This document shows, in pieces, positions 5,373 to 6,172 of a stretch of 6,172 bases of DNA (its first letter is position 1; every line of letters starts with the position of its first letter). The translations under genes and the position numbers were made by a program. This DNA comes from Dehalococcoidia bacterium (GTDB lineage: Bacteria > Chloroflexota > Dehalococcoidia > JACVQG01). The stretch is taken from NCBI GenBank assembly GCA_015661045.1, contig JACVQG010000263.1:1-6172 (forward strand), written 5' to 3'. The notes under the pieces were generated by a model. It searched no databases. It had not been told where the DNA came from and saw only the letters and a list, made by a program, of their open reading frames with translations.

Positions 5373-6172
5373 TTATCTTATAACTACTGCCTGTTTCTTC
5401 CTCTGTGGTATGGCCGATTCGCAGGGGACGGCTGTCTGACACAACGCACAGCCTGTATCATGCTCCCAACCATATTTTTCCTTAAATATTGGTTTTAATA
5501 CATTCTGCATAAAATGGCGACACAGCGCCTTATCGTGCCCTTTTTCAGTGATAGCCCCCGCCGGACACCTTTCGATGCAGCGTCGGCATGAGCCGCCATT
5601 GTAAAACAGACAATTACCCATGTGATTCGTTGCAGTGCGTGGCGTGGGTGGAATATACAAGTCAGTAGTCAGGGTGCCGCAACGCATAGCCATTCCTTTT
5701 GGCGTTATCATGGTATCGGCAAGGCCGAATGTGCCGAGACCAGCGGCGTACAGAGCATGTCGCTCCGACCAGTTGGACATGCGGATGCCGTCCAATTCAA
5801 AAGTTTTAAATCCGGGGCTTTTTACCGATACAATAGCTATATAGCCCTGTTCTTGAAGCAGTCCTATCAGGTGCTTGCGCAGGGCTTCCATAAGAACATC
5901 GCTATCACGCCGGGCATGGGACCACCGTAACGCCGGCTCTTTATTCTGCTTACGGTTAGCCACTCTCGTCTCCAGGGCCACCGGTAATACCCAGGAGATA
6001 ACCGTCAAATTATCAGGGGGTAACTTTTTACCTGTATCAGACTCTACAACCTCCTGGTGAGTAAGGTGAAATTCCCCGATAATATGCTTATACTCGGTGA
6101 AAAGAGGGTCGGCTCCGGAAGCATAACCCACCAGCGGCTTTTCAAAGATGGGGTCACCGTTAAATAATTCCA
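5373..6172 (-). CDS. QueG-like (epoxyqueuosine reductase-related) iron-sulfur protein, 5' truncated
   Basis: The frame runs to the window edge. ELFNGDPIFEKPLVGYASGADPL already reads as conserved protein before the first GTG (6131), so the start lies outside. Counting from that GTG, SERHALYAAGLGTFG (122-136) corresponds to the QueG signature around ERxxAxxAGLG. The C-terminal part holds C174-x6-C182-x2-C185-x3-C189-P-A-G-A-I, C204, and C228-x2-C231-x5-C237. These are enough ligands for two [4Fe-4S] clusters, but with spacing unlike the CxxCxxCxxxCP of true QueG. No membrane segment is seen. QueG is a cobalamin enzyme of tRNA queuosine synthesis. This relative belongs to a divergent branch frequent in strict anaerobes whose substrate I do not know; a reductase role is inference. 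A reductive-dehalogenase-like role is a remote alternative. The gene lies 207 bp upstream of dapF on the same strand, and no other queuosine gene is in view. Confidence 0.75.
   Translation of the reverse strand, partial: ELFNGDPIFEKPLVGYASGADPLFTEYKHIIGEFHLTHQEVVESDTGKKLPPDNLTVISWVLPVALETRVANRKQNKEPALRWSHARRDSDVLMEALRKHLIGLLQEQGYIAIVSVKSPGFKTFELDGIRMSNWSERHALYAAGLGTFGLADTMITPKGMAMRCGTLTTDLYIPPTPRTATNHMGNCLFYNGGSCRRCIERCPAGAITEKGHDKALCRHFMQNVLKPIFKEKYGWEHDTGCALCQTAVPCESAIPQRKKQAVVIR

Noticed and set aside
5206..5442. 78-codon minus-strand frame spanning the palindrome
   Set aside because: It overlaps the C-terminal coding part of the QueG-like gene in another frame and runs through the noncoding repeats; the translation is low-information.

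Overview
The window looks like chromosomal DNA from an anaerobic bacterium. A Clostridia/Peptococcaceae-like Firmicute is my best guess. The reasons are a benzoyl-CoA-reductase-type ATPase with its ferredoxin, an LL-diaminopimelate aminotransferase (dapL), strong AGGAGG-type ribosome sites, and a QueG-like iron-sulfur protein of a kind common in strict anaerobes. The taxonomic guess is inference; no rRNA or other marker is present.

Left part (1-1250, + strand): the 3' end of an operon. It holds a 5'-truncated ATPase/activase of the BcrA/BadF/HgdC family, followed 4 bp later by a two-[4Fe-4S] ferredoxin of the Allochromatium type, and is closed by a strong intrinsic terminator. By family knowledge such a pair delivers low-potential electrons, with ATP hydrolysis, to a benzoyl-CoA reductase or 2-hydroxyacyl-CoA dehydratase. 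The catalytic subunits would lie upstream of the window.

Right part (1287-6172, - strand): five genes in one orientation. In transcription order they are a QueG-like iron-sulfur protein (5'-truncated by the window edge), dapF, a small DUF433 antitoxin-type protein without a toxin partner, dapL and hflX. dapF and dapL act at consecutive steps of the aminotransferase route to meso-diaminopimelate and lysine: DapL makes LL-diaminopimelate and DapF epimerises it. dapL is split by an apparent one-base deletion exactly at the PLP-contacting Tyr codon, so it is either a pseudogene or a sequence error.

The spaces between the - strand genes carry most of the unexplained structure: three copies of TTATGTCAA at exactly 21-bp steps over the probable hflX promoter; two related hairpins in inverted orientation 3' of the DUF433 gene; a 13-bp inverted repeat enclosing a hairpin; and a perfect 32-bp palindrome directly after the QueG-like gene. 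hflX also seems to begin upstream of its first GTG, probably at an ATT codon behind a perfect AAGGAG.

I found no tRNA, rRNA, CRISPR array, transposase or integrase. Nothing here amounts to a clearly new multi-gene system. The most original signals are the 21-bp array, the probable ATT start and the palindromic elements.
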